Shown: positions 1 to 9,214, counted from the stretch's first letter. The stretch: DNA of 64,000 bases from Rhodobiaceae bacterium (GCA_003330885.1 CP030277.1:2232001-2296000); one strand, 5' to 3'. Program-made: numbers and translations. Notes: generated from the letters alone by a model not told the origin.

Positions 1-20
1 TTAATCAACCGCACCTGATG

Positions 21-52
21 CAACGCCCCCGGATGTGAGTTCGGGGGCGTTG
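21..52 (+). terminator. Intrinsic terminator of the gene upstream of the window
   Basis: Perfect 11-bp inverted repeat (arms CAACGCCCCCG and its complement) around a 10-base loop, followed by TCGTTT. It lies before pgk and most likely ends transcription of the preceding gene. By the usual gene order that would be a glyceraldehyde-3-phosphate dehydrogenase, but this gene is not visible here. Confidence 0.75.
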
Positions 53-101
53 TCGTTTAAGCGCAGCGATATCAGCAGATACATTTTCGGAAAGAAGACA
101 G

Positions 102-1313
102 ATGGCAAACCACAAGACGCTTGACGATCTATTCGGACAAGGCCCCCTCACAGGTAAGCACGTGCTTGTCCGCGCGGACTTGAATGTTCCCGTCAATGAG
201 GCCGGTGAAGTAAGCGACGCCACCCGTCTGGAGCGTCTTCTGCCGACACTGAAAGATCTGAGCGCCAAAGGAGCCAAGATCGGCATTCTCTCGCATTTCG
301 GTCGCCCCAAAGGCGAACGCAAGCCGGAGATGAGCCTGAAACCCATCGCAGCGGCATTAAGCGACCTTCTCGGGAGCCCCGTGGCCTTTGCCGAAGACTG
401 CATCGGCCTTGCCGCAGGTGATGCCCTGTCTGCACTCAGCGACGGCGGTGTTGTGGTCCTGGAAAACACCCGCTTCCATGCAGGCGAAGAGAAAAACGAC
501 CGAGAATTTGCGGAAGCCCTCGCCGCAAATGCAGAGATCTACGTGAATGACGCCTTCTCTGCCGCCCACCGCGCTCATGGCTCAACGGAAGGCGTTGCGC
601 ACCTGTTGCCAGCGTTCGCAGGCCGCGCCATGGAGCAGGAACTCGATGCCCTTGGGAAGGCGCTCGGACAGCCCGAACGCCCAGTGGTTGCCATTGTGGG
701 TGGCGCTAAGATCTCCACCAAGCTGGACCTCCTTGGCAATCTGGTCTCCAGAGTCGACGCTCTCGTGATCGGCGGCGGCATGGCAAACACCTTCCTCGCT
801 GCCAAAGGCGTGAATGTGGGCAAGTCGCTCTGCGAACATGACCTGGCGGACACCGCCCGGGAAATCATGGGCAAAGCTGACGCCGCGGGATGCACCATCA
901 TCCTGCCGACAGACGCAGTTGTTGCGGCAGAGTTCAAGGCACATGCAGCCTCAAAGACAGTTCCAATTGATGCGGTGCCTGAGGATCAGATGATCCTCGA
1001 CGTAGGCACCGATACCTTGGCGACCCTCGCCGGACATTTTGAAACCGCCAAAACTGTCGTCTGGAACGGGCCGCTCGGTGCTTTTGAAGTCGAGCCCTTC
1101 AATATCGGGACAGATACCGCCGCGCGCCACGTGGCCATGCTCACCAAAATGGGAGCCATGGTCTCCGTTGCCGGCGGTGGCGACACCGTCGCTGCGCTTA
1201 ATGGTGCAGGTGCCGCTGACGACTTCTCCTATGTTTCCACAGCAGGTGGCGCGTTCCTCGAATGGCTCGAAGGAAAAACCCTTCCAGGCGTCGCAGCCCT
1301 CGAAAACGGGTGA
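102..1313 (+). CDS. pgk: Phosphoglycerate kinase
   Basis: Cytoplasmic glycolytic and gluconeogenic enzyme that interconverts 1,3-bisphosphoglycerate plus ADP with 3-phosphoglycerate plus ATP. The 403 residues match the usual bacterial length. The substrate-binding motif RADLNVP sits at residues 24-30, and the nucleotide-binding GGGDTVAA lies near the C terminus. The ATG follows a purine-rich GGAAAGAAGA stretch. A terminator just upstream separates it from the preceding gene. The ThiE-like gene begins 46 bases downstream on the same strand, so the two may be co-transcribed. No fructose-bisphosphate aldolase follows, unlike in many relatives. Confidence 0.98.
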   Translation: MANHKTLDDLFGQGPLTGKHVLVRADLNVPVNEAGEVSDATRLERLLPTLKDLSAKGAKIGILSHFGRPKGERKPEMSLKPIAAALSDLLGSPVAFAEDCIGLAAGDALSALSDGGVVVLENTRFHAGEEKNDREFAEALAANAEIYVNDAFSAAHRAHGSTEGVAHLLPAFAGRAMEQELDALGKALGQPERPVVAIVGGAKISTKLDLLGNLVSRVDALVIGGGMANTFLAAKGVNVGKSLCEHDLADTAREIMGKADAAGCTIILPTDAVVAAEFKAHAASKTVPIDAVPEDQMILDVGTDTLATLAGHFETAKTVVWNGPLGAFEVEPFNIGTDTAARHVAMLTKMGAMVSVAGGGDTVAALNGAGAADDFSYVSTAGGAFLEWLEGKTLPGVAALENG

Positions 1314-1359
1314 CACAAAACGGATGACAGAGGGCCTCTGGTCGCGATAAACCGGCTGC

Positions 1360-2028
1360 ATGACTGAGCCAACACACCCTGACTGTCGCCTCTACCTCAT
1401 CACGCCACCGCGCCTTGAGCCTGACGGCTTTGCTGAAACGCTGAAAGCGACCTTGGGCGCGGGCGATGTCGCTTGTGTTCAGCTGCGCCTCAAGCAGGAA
1501 GACGGCGAAACCACCGCTGACGCTGATACCATCGCGCGTGCGACCGAGATCCTGATGCCTGTCACTCAGGCGGCAGGCGCTGCCTTTCTGATCAACGATA
1601 GGGCGGACCTCGCAGCTGAACTCGGCGCAGATGGAGTCCATATCGGCCAAAACGACACCCCCTATGACGAAGCCAGAAGACTACTGGGTCCCGACCATAT
1701 TGTCGGCGTCACCTGTCATGCGACCCGCCATCTCGCCATGGTCGCAGGCGAAGCAGGCGCAGATTACGTCGCCTTTGGTGCCTTTCATAAAACCGACACA
1801 AAGGCGGCTATAAGTAAGGCCGAACCAGAGATCCTGACCTGGTGGTCGTCACTGTTTGAAGTTCCCTGCGTCGCCATTGGCGGGATCACGGTTGAGAACG
1901 CTGCACCATTGGTGACAGCGGGTGCTGACTTTCTGGCGGTTTCTGCTGGAGTTTGGGGCCATGCGCACGGACCTGCGGCAGCCGTGGCTGATTTCAACCG
2001 CATCATCAGTGAGACCGCCAGGTCCTAA
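1360..2028 (+). CDS. thiE: Thiamine phosphate synthase family protein
   Basis: A 222-residue TIM-barrel protein of the ThiE/TenI family. ThiE couples hydroxymethylpyrimidine diphosphate with thiazole phosphate to make thiamine phosphate. Family landmarks seen are QLRLK near residue 45, LINDRADLAAELGADGVHIGQ in the middle, and GGITVENAA plus a phosphate-binding AVSAG near the C terminus. The canonical GPIFPTxTK loop is diverged to GAFHKTDTKA, and no other thiamine genes lie nearby. A TenI-like or salvage role is therefore possible. It sits between pgk and a SEL1 gene. Confidence 0.8.
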   Translation: MTEPTHPDCRLYLITPPRLEPDGFAETLKATLGAGDVACVQLRLKQEDGETTADADTIARATEILMPVTQAAGAAFLINDRADLAAELGADGVHIGQNDTPYDEARRLLGPDHIVGVTCHATRHLAMVAGEAGADYVAFGAFHKTDTKAAISKAEPEILTWWSSLFEVPCVAIGGITVENAAPLVTAGADFLAVSAGVWGHAHGPAAAVADFNRIISETARS

Positions 2029-2082
2029 AATGGCAGTCTCGATCAGACTAACGCCGGCCTTATGTTTAGAGAAAGTTCGCCC

Positions 2083-3111
2083 ATGCCCCGCTTCACCCTC
2101 TCCTGCCTTGTTCTGAGCTTAAGCCTGGCCTTCTTGCCCACAGGCGCGGCGAGCGCGCAAACTTTTGAAGAAGCAGCTGAGGCCTATCAGGCAGGCGACT
2201 ACACAACAGCCCTGGCGGGTCTGAGAGAGATCGCCCTTGGCGGCAACGCAGACGCACAGCTGCTGCTCGGGACAATGCTCTTTAACGGTGAAGGTGTTGA
2301 GGCGGACTATATTGAGGGGCTTCGCTGGTTCAAGTCTGCAGCAGATGCTGGCAACCCAACCGCAGCCTTCGCGCTTGCCTCTGCCTATCGCACCGGCGCT
2401 GGCACAGCACGCAACGATGCGGAAGCCCGGCGCTATTTCGAACAGGCAAGCTCCGGCGGCCTTATCGCCGCCAAATTCGAACTCGCAAACATGTTGGCTG
2501 CAGGACAGGGCGGAAGCGCCAACTCAGACCGCGCCGTCGAGCTTTTTCAGGAAGCAGCTGATGCCGATCATCCAGGCGCGCTTTACTCAATGGGTGCCAT
2601 CTATGCAGCCGGAGAACTCAAACCCCGGGATATGAGCCGCGCCGCCACCTACTTCCGCAAGGCTGCTGAAAAGGGCCAGGCCGATGCCGCCTATAATCTG
2701 GGTCTGATGATGGTTGAAGGCACTGGTGTTGAAAAACACCCCGCTGGCGCGCTCGAATTCTTCCAGTTCGCCGCCGCTGAGGGCTTGGCAGAAGCACAAA
2801 CCGCCCTCGCATTTCTCTATGCGAATGGGACAGGCGTTGAGAAAAGTGATGAAAAAGCGGCCACTTGGTTCAACGAAGCCGCACTGCGCGGCGATACACT
2901 GGCCCAGACGCGGCTTGCCCGAATGTATTTTCTCGGCAAAGGCGTCGAAAAGGATCTCATGGCTTCCTATACCTGGCTCAGCATAGCGCGTGCGGGGGGC
3001 CAGGATGATCCAGAACTGGCAGCTTTGCTCGAACCCGAAATGACGCCAGAGCTTCTGGCCCAGGCAGAGGAAGCTCTGAAAGACTGGGAAGCAGCAACCC
3101 GCCCGCAATAG
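2083..3111 (+). CDS. Secreted SEL1-repeat (tetratricopeptide-like) protein
   Basis: About 342 residues. A signal peptide (MPRFTL then a hydrophobic stretch ending at ASAQ) is followed by roughly seven SEL1 repeats with the GxGVxxDxxxAxxWFxxAAxxG pattern, and a short acidic tail. SEL1 arrays are alpha-solenoid scaffolds for protein-protein contacts, so the mature protein is probably periplasmic. I chose the ATG at 2083 over the in-frame one at 2062 because the signal peptide begins cleanly there. It is 54 bases after the ThiE-like gene. The partner and exact role cannot be deduced. Confidence 0.85.
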   Translation: MPRFTLSCLVLSLSLAFLPTGAASAQTFEEAAEAYQAGDYTTALAGLREIALGGNADAQLLLGTMLFNGEGVEADYIEGLRWFKSAADAGNPTAAFALASAYRTGAGTARNDAEARRYFEQASSGGLIAAKFELANMLAAGQGGSANSDRAVELFQEAADADHPGALYSMGAIYAAGELKPRDMSRAATYFRKAAEKGQADAAYNLGLMMVEGTGVEKHPAGALEFFQFAAAEGLAEAQTALAFLYANGTGVEKSDEKAATWFNEAALRGDTLAQTRLARMYFLGKGVEKDLMASYTWLSIARAGGQDDPELAALLEPEMTPELLAQAEEALKDWEAATRPQ

Positions 3112-3162
3112 GTCCTGACAAGCACCCCCGGAGCTTTTTTCCCGCGATTTGGTCAGGTTTTC

Positions 3163-3241
3163 GGTTCAACCAGCGATTCCGGTTGGAACCAACCCCGCTC
3201 AAGTGCTATCCAAGCGCCGGACAGGGCGTTCCAAGACGCCC
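3163..3241. other. Inverted repeats in the efp leader region
   Basis: The gap between the SEL1 gene and efp holds GGTTCAACC (3163-3171), a perfect GGTTGG-AA-CCAACC palindrome (3181-3194) and a GGGCGT / ACGCCC hairpin with a six-base loop (3224-3241). No U-run follows any of them. They could be a leader structure or operator for efp. The evidence is only the symmetry. Confidence 0.3.
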
Positions 3242-3306
3242 AAGTCCTTTGTTTTCTGCCAGCTTTGGCCTAGTCGCTCAAACCTGGCCCTTCCGGATGT
3301 AAGCGC

Positions 3307-3870
3307 ATGAAGATCAACGGCAACGAAATTCGCATTGGCAACGTCATTGAGCACAAAGGCGGACTTTGGGTTGCGGTCAAAACGCAGCACGTGAAGCCTG
3401 GCAAGGGTGGGGCGTTCGCGCAGGTTGAGCTGAAAAACCTGATCGACAATTCAAAGCTGAACGAGCGCTTCCGGTCCGCCGAAACGGTCGAAAAGATCCG
3501 GTTGGAACAGAAAGACTACCAGTACCTCTATGAGGTAGACGGCATGCTGACCTTCATGGACACCACCACCTACGAGCAAATCGAACTGCAAACAGATTTT
3601 GTAGGTGAGCGTGCGGCCTTCCTGCAGGACGGCATGGAAGTAACAGTTGAAAGCCACGAAGGTCGCCCACTGGGCATCAGCCTGCCCGACCACGTGACTC
3701 TGGAAATCACCGACACAGAACCCGTCGTCAAAGGCCAGACAGCCACGTCATCCTACAAACCCGCAATGATGGAGAACGGGGTCCGCGTCATGGTGCCGCC
3801 CTTCGTCAACACGGGCGACAAAATTGTTGTCGACACAAACGAAGTCACTTATGTGAAGCGCGCTGAATAG
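3307..3870 (+). CDS. efp: Elongation factor P
   Basis: 187 residues, the normal EF-P length, with the three beta-barrel domains expected of the family (KOW-like N domain, OB domain, C-terminal OB domain). EF-P enters the ribosomal E site and rescues ribosomes stalled on polyproline. The tip of the N-domain loop reads PGKGGAF with Lys33, the residue that EpmA lysylates in bacteria of the EpmAB type. No epmA is in the window. A proline-rich OmpA protein encoded 1 kb downstream would be a natural EF-P-dependent product (inference). A phosphatase gene follows 54 bases later. Confidence 0.97.
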   Translation: MKINGNEIRIGNVIEHKGGLWVAVKTQHVKPGKGGAFAQVELKNLIDNSKLNERFRSAETVEKIRLEQKDYQYLYEVDGMLTFMDTTTYEQIELQTDFVGERAAFLQDGMEVTVESHEGRPLGISLPDHVTLEITDTEPVVKGQTATSSYKPAMMENGVRVMVPPFVNTGDKIVVDTNEVTYVKRAE

Positions 3871-3924
3871 CACGACCGCACGAGACGACCCGACCGACTA
3901 TCCTCTGACCCGAAGGCATCCCAT

Positions 3925-4725
3925 ATGAGCCGCCACTCTCCTACCCTCACCGTGATGGTGCAGGCTGCCCGCAAGGCCGCCCGCACACTGATCCGCGACT
4001 TTGGGGAAGTGGAAAACCTTCAGGTATCCGTTAAGGGCCCCGGCGACTTTGTCTCCGCAGCTGACCTGCGCGCGGAGGAAACCCTGCGCGAAGAATTGAC
4101 TCGCGCCCGGCCTGGATACGGCTTTTTGCTGGAAGAAGGTGGCACTGTTGAGGGAACAGACAAAAGCCACCGCTGGATTATCGACCCGCTGGATGGCACC
4201 ACTAATTTCCTTCACGGCATCCCACTCTTTGCGATCAACATCGCGCTGGAACGAGAAGGCGAGATCATTGCTGGTCTCACCTACAACCCGATTTCCGATG
4301 AACTCTTCTGGGCAGAAAAAGGCAAAGGCGCATTTGTGAATGACCGACGCCTGCGTGTCGCCGCCCGTCGTGATTTATCACAAGCCGTCGTGTGCACAGG
4401 GATCCCCCATATCGGTGGCAAGAGCCACGCCGTTTTCTCAAATGAACTTGCGACCCTCATGCCGCAGGTTGCAGGTGTCCGTCGCACAGGCTCCTGCGCC
4501 ATAGATATGGCCTTCGTCGCTGCAGGACGTTTCGACGCTTATTGGGAACGAGGCCTGAATCCCTGGGACCTGGCCGCAGGTATTATTCTGGTTCGCGAAG
4601 CCGGCGGCACCATCACAGACCTCAATAACAAATCGGATGTTCTGGGCACTGGAAGTGTGCTGGCGACCAATGAAACGCTGCACCGGCCTCTCATGAATAT
4701 CCTGAAAAAGGCTGGAAGCGTCTGA
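3925..4725 (+). CDS. Inositol monophosphatase family protein
   Basis: 266 residues of the SuhB/IMPase superfamily, Mg2+-dependent phosphatases that act on inositol-1-phosphate and related sugar phosphates. Family metal and substrate motifs are visible: LLEEGG, WIIDPLDGTTNFLHGIP in the first half, and NPWDLAAGIILVREAGG near the C terminus. The gene directly follows efp on the same strand, an arrangement found in other alphaproteobacteria. SuhB of enterobacteria also binds the transcription antitermination complex. Whether this protein does so cannot be told from sequence alone. Confidence 0.93.
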   Translation: MSRHSPTLTVMVQAARKAARTLIRDFGEVENLQVSVKGPGDFVSAADLRAEETLREELTRARPGYGFLLEEGGTVEGTDKSHRWIIDPLDGTTNFLHGIPLFAINIALEREGEIIAGLTYNPISDELFWAEKGKGAFVNDRRLRVAARRDLSQAVVCTGIPHIGGKSHAVFSNELATLMPQVAGVRRTGSCAIDMAFVAAGRFDAYWERGLNPWDLAAGIILVREAGGTITDLNNKSDVLGTGSVLATNETLHRPLMNILKKAGSV

Positions 4726-4925
4726 CGGGCAGCCACCCGCCCCAATTCTGCCCCCTTCATGCTCAACCTTGACGCCCTTGACCCTGGCTTCCTTAACCTT
4801 GGCAGGGGAAAATATCCGTCTGAGACTGGCAGCGCCTGCAAGAGGCGGCAATAATGTCAAGTGAGTCGGGATTTGGTAGCCGGTGACGCGACACGGCCAA
4901 GCTCGGAATCTAAGGAACGTTAAGA

Positions 4926-5867
4926 ATGCGCCCAGCAGGCCACACCACCTTTGTTATGCCAGCACTATTGCTTGCATTGACCACAGTGCCGGCACTGGCC
5001 GATGTGCAAGTGGACCTGACCGCTATCGGTGGGCAGACTGCGGCGGATGCTCGCATCGCACCGGGAAAGGCACCCGTGCAGCTGCGCTATCCCGGCGAAA
5101 CCCCGCCAACACGGATATTGCTCACCCCACCTGCGTCGGTGCGCCAATCACAAGAAACACCAAAAATTTTGGGACCCGCTGACGCCACGGCAATTGAGGT
5201 ACAACCAGCGACAGCTTCACCGGTTCCGGCACCCGTTCCAACACCGCCAGCAAGAGCAACCGCACCAACCCCTGTTACAACGCCGACCATAAGCGCGGCC
5301 GCCCCGACACCGCAGCGTGTCGAGGCCCTTCCGGTACCCTCAGTTGAGCAGGCAACACAAAACGTCCAGCCTACGCCTTCCGTGGCACAACAAGCACCTG
5401 CCGCCGCTGCGGCTGCACGAGCACCTTTGGTCCCCCCTGCTCCCCCTGCGCTGAGTGCGGCACCCGTATCCCCGGTAACCGCACCGACATTGACACAAAC
5501 TCCAGTGGAAACCGTCCAGGAGCCACCTGTTCAGGTAGCAAGCCTGCCTGCCCCGCAATCAGCAAGCCATCGCCTAAACTTTGAAGGAAGCACAGCTGAT
5601 ATTCTGGGCGGAGCCCGTGACGAATTGGAAATGATCGCCATAGAGCTGATGCGTCATGATGATCGGATCGAGATCCAGGCCTTTGCGGGAACAGCCGGAG
5701 ACGTGAGTTCCGATGCCCGCCGCCTGTCCCTTAAGCGGGCACTCAATGTGCGCAAGTTCCTCGTTGAACGAGGCGTGTTGCAAAGCCGCATTGATGTCCG
5801 CGCACTCGGCGGCACCCGCGACAGCGGCCCTGCTAATCGGGTCGATATTCTATTGAGCAGTCGATAA
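4926..5867 (+). CDS. OmpA-family envelope protein with proline/alanine-rich linker
   Basis: 313 residues: a signal peptide ending near ALA at about residue 22, a long low-complexity linker rich in Pro, Ala, Thr and Val (about residues 50-200), and a C-terminal OmpA-like peptidoglycan-binding domain (about 215-313, with NFEGSTADI and RRLSLKRALNVRKFL). The ATG has an AAGGA motif nine bases upstream. The MotA-like and MotB-like genes follow at once, so the three proteins probably form one envelope system linking the inner membrane to the cell wall. The linker should need EF-P for efficient translation (inference). Confidence 0.85.
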   Translation: MRPAGHTTFVMPALLLALTTVPALADVQVDLTAIGGQTAADARIAPGKAPVQLRYPGETPPTRILLTPPASVRQSQETPKILGPADATAIEVQPATASPVPAPVPTPPARATAPTPVTTPTISAAAPTPQRVEALPVPSVEQATQNVQPTPSVAQQAPAAAAAARAPLVPPAPPALSAAPVSPVTAPTLTQTPVETVQEPPVQVASLPAPQSASHRLNFEGSTADILGGARDELEMIAIELMRHDDRIEIQAFAGTAGDVSSDARRLSLKRALNVRKFLVERGVLQSRIDVRALGGTRDSGPANRVDILLSSR

Positions 5868-5893
5868 CACCAAGCAAGCCGAGGGGAGAGAAT

Positions 5894-6799
5894 ATGGACA
5901 GTCAGGATGGCGTGACTTTATCGCGACCTCGCCCCTATCTCACCCGCATGCTGCTCTTCTTAACGTTGGTGGGCTTTCTCGGACTTATTCTGCTGCCGCA
6001 ATTCTCCGAAGCCTTTATGGCCAATCCGGGCCTCAATGGTCTGATTGTCGGCGTCTTGATCATCGGCACGCTTTATGCCTTTCGTCAGATCCTGGTTCTC
6101 GGACCAGAAATCCGCTGGGTGAATTCCTTCAGACGGTCTGATCCAGGCCTCGCGCTTCCAAAGCCGCCTAAGCTTTTGGCCCCCATGGCGACCATGTTTG
6201 GGAACCGCACCACCCACGTGGTGCTCAGCGCCTTGTCCATGCGCTCCCTGCTCGACAGCCTGGCCTCGCGCCTGGAAGAACAGCGTGAAATCTCGCGCTA
6301 TATGATTGGGCTTCTGATTTTCTTAGGGCTTCTGGGCACCTTCTGGGGCCTGCTCGCCACTGTCTCCTCCATCGCCGGCACGCTCGACTCCCTGGATGTC
6401 GACGCCGCAGACAGCCTCACGGTTTTCAGCACGCTTCGCGAAGGCTTGCAGGAGCCACTCCGGGGCATGGGCACAGCCTTCTCCTCCTCACTCTTTGGTC
6501 TTGCAGGATCGCTCATTCTGGGTTTCCTCGACCTCCAGGCAGGTCAGGCGCAAAACCGCTTCTACAATGAGCTGGAAGAATGGCTCTCCACAGTCACCGA
6601 CATTGTCGGCACCAATGGGGACACAGCGCCCTCAGCTGACCCAAGTCAGACACTCATGGCGCTCGCCAATCAGATCGCCGCGCTTACCGAGCAAATGCGC
6701 GCAGAACAACATCTGGTCAACGGTCTTGCACGCAACCAGGAAGCCCTGCAGCCCGTGCTGGAGCGCCTCACCCGCGCGCTGGAGCAAGAGGGCCGTTAA
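5894..6799 (+). CDS. MotA/TolQ/ExbB-like proton channel protein (ZorA-like)
   Basis: 301 residues with about four membrane segments (around residues 17-36, 45-62, 138-160 and 190-212). The third and fourth flank a cytoplasmic stretch that resembles the MotA/TolQ/ExbB core (GLLGTFWGLLATV and GMGTAFSSSLFGLAGSL). A charged C-terminal helix follows. Proteins of this class form pentameric ion channels around a dimer of a MotB/ZorB-like partner. The partner is encoded 15 bases downstream. There are no flagellar genes nearby, so a non-flagellar role is likely. The strong SD GAGGGGAGAG precedes the ATG. Confidence 0.87.
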   Translation: MDSQDGVTLSRPRPYLTRMLLFLTLVGFLGLILLPQFSEAFMANPGLNGLIVGVLIIGTLYAFRQILVLGPEIRWVNSFRRSDPGLALPKPPKLLAPMATMFGNRTTHVVLSALSMRSLLDSLASRLEEQREISRYMIGLLIFLGLLGTFWGLLATVSSIAGTLDSLDVDAADSLTVFSTLREGLQEPLRGMGTAFSSSLFGLAGSLILGFLDLQAGQAQNRFYNELEEWLSTVTDIVGTNGDTAPSADPSQTLMALANQIAALTEQMRAEQHLVNGLARNQEALQPVLERLTRALEQEGR

Positions 6800-6814
6800 G
6801 CCCCGGTAGATCCC

Positions 6815-7834
6815 ATGGCCATTTCCCACCGCATCAGAAGCAGAGCACCAAGCGCCGACTATTGGCCGGGCTTTGTGGACGCTATGGCGACGCTTTTGCT
6901 GGTGCTGGTCTTTCTGCTCTCCATCTTCATGCTGACTCAGTTCTTTCTTGCGCAGTCCATCACCGGCAAGGACAGCGCGCTCGATCGCTTGCGGTCCCAG
7001 GTTTCTGAATTGGCTGATCTGTTGGCCTTAGCCCAGCTTGAGAACGCTGACCTGCAATCCACCGTGGCGTCCCTCTCCAGCGCCCTTGCAAGCGCGGAGG
7101 ATGAACAGTCCCGGCTCGCGGGCCTGCTTGCAGAAGGTGCCGGGTCAGGCGATCGCGAGGCGGGGCTTCTCTCCGAACTTGACGAGGAACGGCAAATCAG
7201 TGCGCAAGCTCTCGCACAGGTGGAGCTGGTGAACCAGCAGCTGGCAGCGCTCCGCCGTCAGCTGGCGGCACTCGAACAGGCACTCGAAGCCGCCGAAGCA
7301 AAAGACAGAGAGTCCGACGCGCAGATCGCTGATCTCGGCCGCCGTCTCAACTCCGCACTTGCCCAAAAGGTTCAGGAGCTCGCCCGCTATCGCTCTGATT
7401 TCTTTGCCCGCCTGAAAGAAGCCCTCGGCAATCGCGACGACATTGAAGTTGTCGGCGACCGCTTTGTGCTCCAATCGGAAATTCTCTTCGCGTCAGGGTC
7501 AGCAGACATCAGCCCGGCCGGTCAGCGGGAGCTTCGCAAAATCGCTGTGGCCATTCGGGAAATCACCGCGGAGATCCCCGGTGACATCAACTGGATCCTG
7601 CGGGTGGACGGGCACACAGATTCCACCCCTATCCGCACCTCGGAGTTTCCATCAAATTGGCATCTGGCCAATGCCCGCGCCCTGTCAGTGGTTCAATACC
7701 TGATCGAGGGCGGCGTCAGCGAACGCAGGCTCTCATCTGCCGGCTTTGCAGAATTCCATCCGCTGGCTGACGGCACAGGTGAAGCCACCAACCGCCGCAA
7801 TCGCCGTATCGAATTCAAACTTACCGAGCGCTGA
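6815..7834 (+). CDS. MotB/ZorB-like stator with OmpA peptidoglycan-binding domain
   Basis: 339 residues. A single membrane helix (about 20-45) opens with GFVDAMATLLLV. Asp22 sits at the position used for proton conduction in MotB and ZorB. A long coiled coil (about 50-190) and an OmpA-like domain (about 205-335, with VDGHTDSTP and NRRNRRIEFKL) follow. This is the architecture of a peptidoglycan-anchored motor stator. The coiled coil is far longer than in flagellar MotB. It is translated just after the MotA-like gene and should form its partner. Confidence 0.88.
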   Translation: MAISHRIRSRAPSADYWPGFVDAMATLLLVLVFLLSIFMLTQFFLAQSITGKDSALDRLRSQVSELADLLALAQLENADLQSTVASLSSALASAEDEQSRLAGLLAEGAGSGDREAGLLSELDEERQISAQALAQVELVNQQLAALRRQLAALEQALEAAEAKDRESDAQIADLGRRLNSALAQKVQELARYRSDFFARLKEALGNRDDIEVVGDRFVLQSEILFASGSADISPAGQRELRKIAVAIREITAEIPGDINWILRVDGHTDSTPIRTSEFPSNWHLANARALSVVQYLIEGGVSERRLSSAGFAEFHPLADGTGEATNRRNRRIEFKLTER

Positions 7835-7835
7835 A

Positions 7836-7878
7836 GCGTTTCCAGGATAAGTAGAGCCGGTTATCCGTCGGGAATCGC
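7836..7878. repeat. Intergenic palindromic element, copy A
   Basis: Nested hairpin directly after the MotB-like stop codon. The outer arms are GCGTTTCC and GGAATCGC (one mismatch), the inner arms GGATAA and TTATCC are perfect, the loop ends in GCCGG, and GTCG precedes the last arm. It shares layout with the elements at 21212 and 24983, while the arm sequences differ in a compensated way. It may also help end transcription between these convergent genes. Confidence 0.7.
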
Positions 7879-7918
7879 GGACAAGTAATGTGTCAAAACT
7901 CAGCGCTCAGCGTGTTTA

Positions 7919-9169
7919 TTAGGCGGCTGTCGCGTTAGACGCCGGTGCCTCCAGGTCTTCTTTGGGTCCAAAGAACTCAAAGTGTATTTGAGAGCGTGGG
8001 ACATTCCAGCCAACCAGAGTTCGGTTTACAGCTGCCATAAACAGTTTTGGCCCACAGAAATAATAGTCCGCATCCCGCTGACCCACGACGCTTTCAATAA
8101 GCTCAGCATCGACAAACCCATCACTCACATTTGCCGACACCCCTTTTGCGATCTCGTCGGAGGGACGGTCACTATACCGGAAGTGAACCTTCAGATTGGG
8201 ATGGTCCTTCTGCAACCGGTCAATATCCGCCTTGAATGCCTGATGCTTTTCATCAATGCACCCATAGATGAAGCTGATATCGCGTGCGGGCATCGTTTCC
8301 AGAGCAACGAGGAGCATGCTGAAGACTGGCGTAATCCCAACACCACCAGCGAGCAATACGAGCGGGCGGTCTGCCCCCATTGACTGGTCGAGGACAAACT
8401 CACCGCTCGGTGCTGCAAGCTCAACCGTCTGGCCAACATCCACCGATTTATGCAGCAGATTGGAAACATATCCGTCCGGCACGCCCTGACCTGCTTCCCG
8501 CTTCACGCTGATGCGAAAATGCGCCTCGCCTGGTCTGCCCGACAGGCTGTAGTTCCGCATTGTCGTTGAGCCATCTTCGGATGGAACTCTAAGCGAAATA
8601 TACTGACCTGGCTTGAACGGCGGCACTGCTGTGCCATCATCGGGTGCGAGATAAAGCGAAGTGATGACCTCGCTTTCCTTCTCCTTCTTCACAACCTTGA
8701 ACTCTTTGAAATCTCGCCACCCGCCGGGCGCGGCCGCCTGTTCGTCGTAAATTTCGCGCTCACGCCCTGTTAGAATACCTGTAAGCACGCCATACGCCGC
8801 CGCCCAGGCGTCAATCACCTCATCGGTCGCAGCCTCTCCAAGAACCTCTTTGATGGAAGCCAACAAGTTCTCACCAACAATCGGATAATGCTCCGGCTTG
8901 ATCTGCAGCGAAGCATGCTTCTGCGCAATAACCTCGACGGCTCCCGTCAACGCCCCGAGATTGTCGATGTTTGCAGCATACGCACAGATCGCCGCCGCAA
9001 GCGCCTGCTGCTGTCCACCAGATGCCTGGTTCGCAGGGTTGAAGAAGGCACGGACTTCCGGGTTCTTTTCAAACATCCGTACATAGAAATGGCGCGTCAG
9101 CGTCTCTCCATTTTCCTGAAGAGCGGGTACTGTAGACTTGACGATAGATATTTCTTTTTCACTGAGCAT
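7919..9169 (-). CDS. hmp: Flavohemoprotein, nitric oxide dioxygenase
   Basis: 416 residues aligning end to end with Hmp: a globin domain (1-140) with proximal heme ligand His85 (IAQKH), Tyr29 and an IKPEHYPIVGE helix, then an FAD domain (RNYSLSG) and an NAD domain (GGVGITP, CGPKLFM, and EFFGP at the C terminus). It oxidises NO with O2 and NADH to nitrate in the cytoplasm. It is divergent from nsrR across a 39-bp palindrome. A TTGACA -35 (9230-9225, minus strand) places the -10 inside the palindrome, so repression by NsrR and induction by NO are expected. The SD is AAGGTGG. Confidence 0.96.
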   Translation of the reverse strand: MLSEKEISIVKSTVPALQENGETLTRHFYVRMFEKNPEVRAFFNPANQASGGQQQALAAAICAYAANIDNLGALTGAVEVIAQKHASLQIKPEHYPIVGENLLASIKEVLGEAATDEVIDAWAAAYGVLTGILTGREREIYDEQAAAPGGWRDFKEFKVVKKEKESEVITSLYLAPDDGTAVPPFKPGQYISLRVPSEDGSTTMRNYSLSGRPGEAHFRISVKREAGQGVPDGYVSNLLHKSVDVGQTVELAAPSGEFVLDQSMGADRPLVLLAGGVGITPVFSMLLVALETMPARDISFIYGCIDEKHQAFKADIDRLQKDHPNLKVHFRYSDRPSDEIAKGVSANVSDGFVDAELIESVVGQRDADYYFCGPKLFMAAVNRTLVGWNVPRSQIHFEFFGPKEDLEAPASNATAA

Positions 9170-9175
9170 GTTTGA

Positions 9176-9214
9176 CCACCTTAAATATGTATTTCAAATA
9201 CCTATTTAAGGTGG
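9176..9214. promoter_or_regulatory. NsrR operator, 39-bp palindrome
   Basis: Two 19-base arms around C9195 match at 18 of 19 positions. The core AAATATGTATTT-C-AAATACCTATTT has the 11-1-11-type spacing and AT-rich TTT/AAA centre known for NsrR operators. It covers the hmp SD and the probable hmp -10, and lies 33 bases before the nsrR start. The assignment as an NsrR site rests on context and layout. Confidence 0.85.

Noticed and set aside
3163-3194. tRNA-like GGTTCAACC / GGTTGGAACC stretch
   Set aside because: There is no acceptor stem, anticodon arm or CCA context; the repeats are better read as simple inverted repeats.
5894-7834. Complete Zorya defence system
   Set aside because: Only ZorA/ZorB-like genes are present; no ZorC, ZorD or ZorE homolog flanks them.
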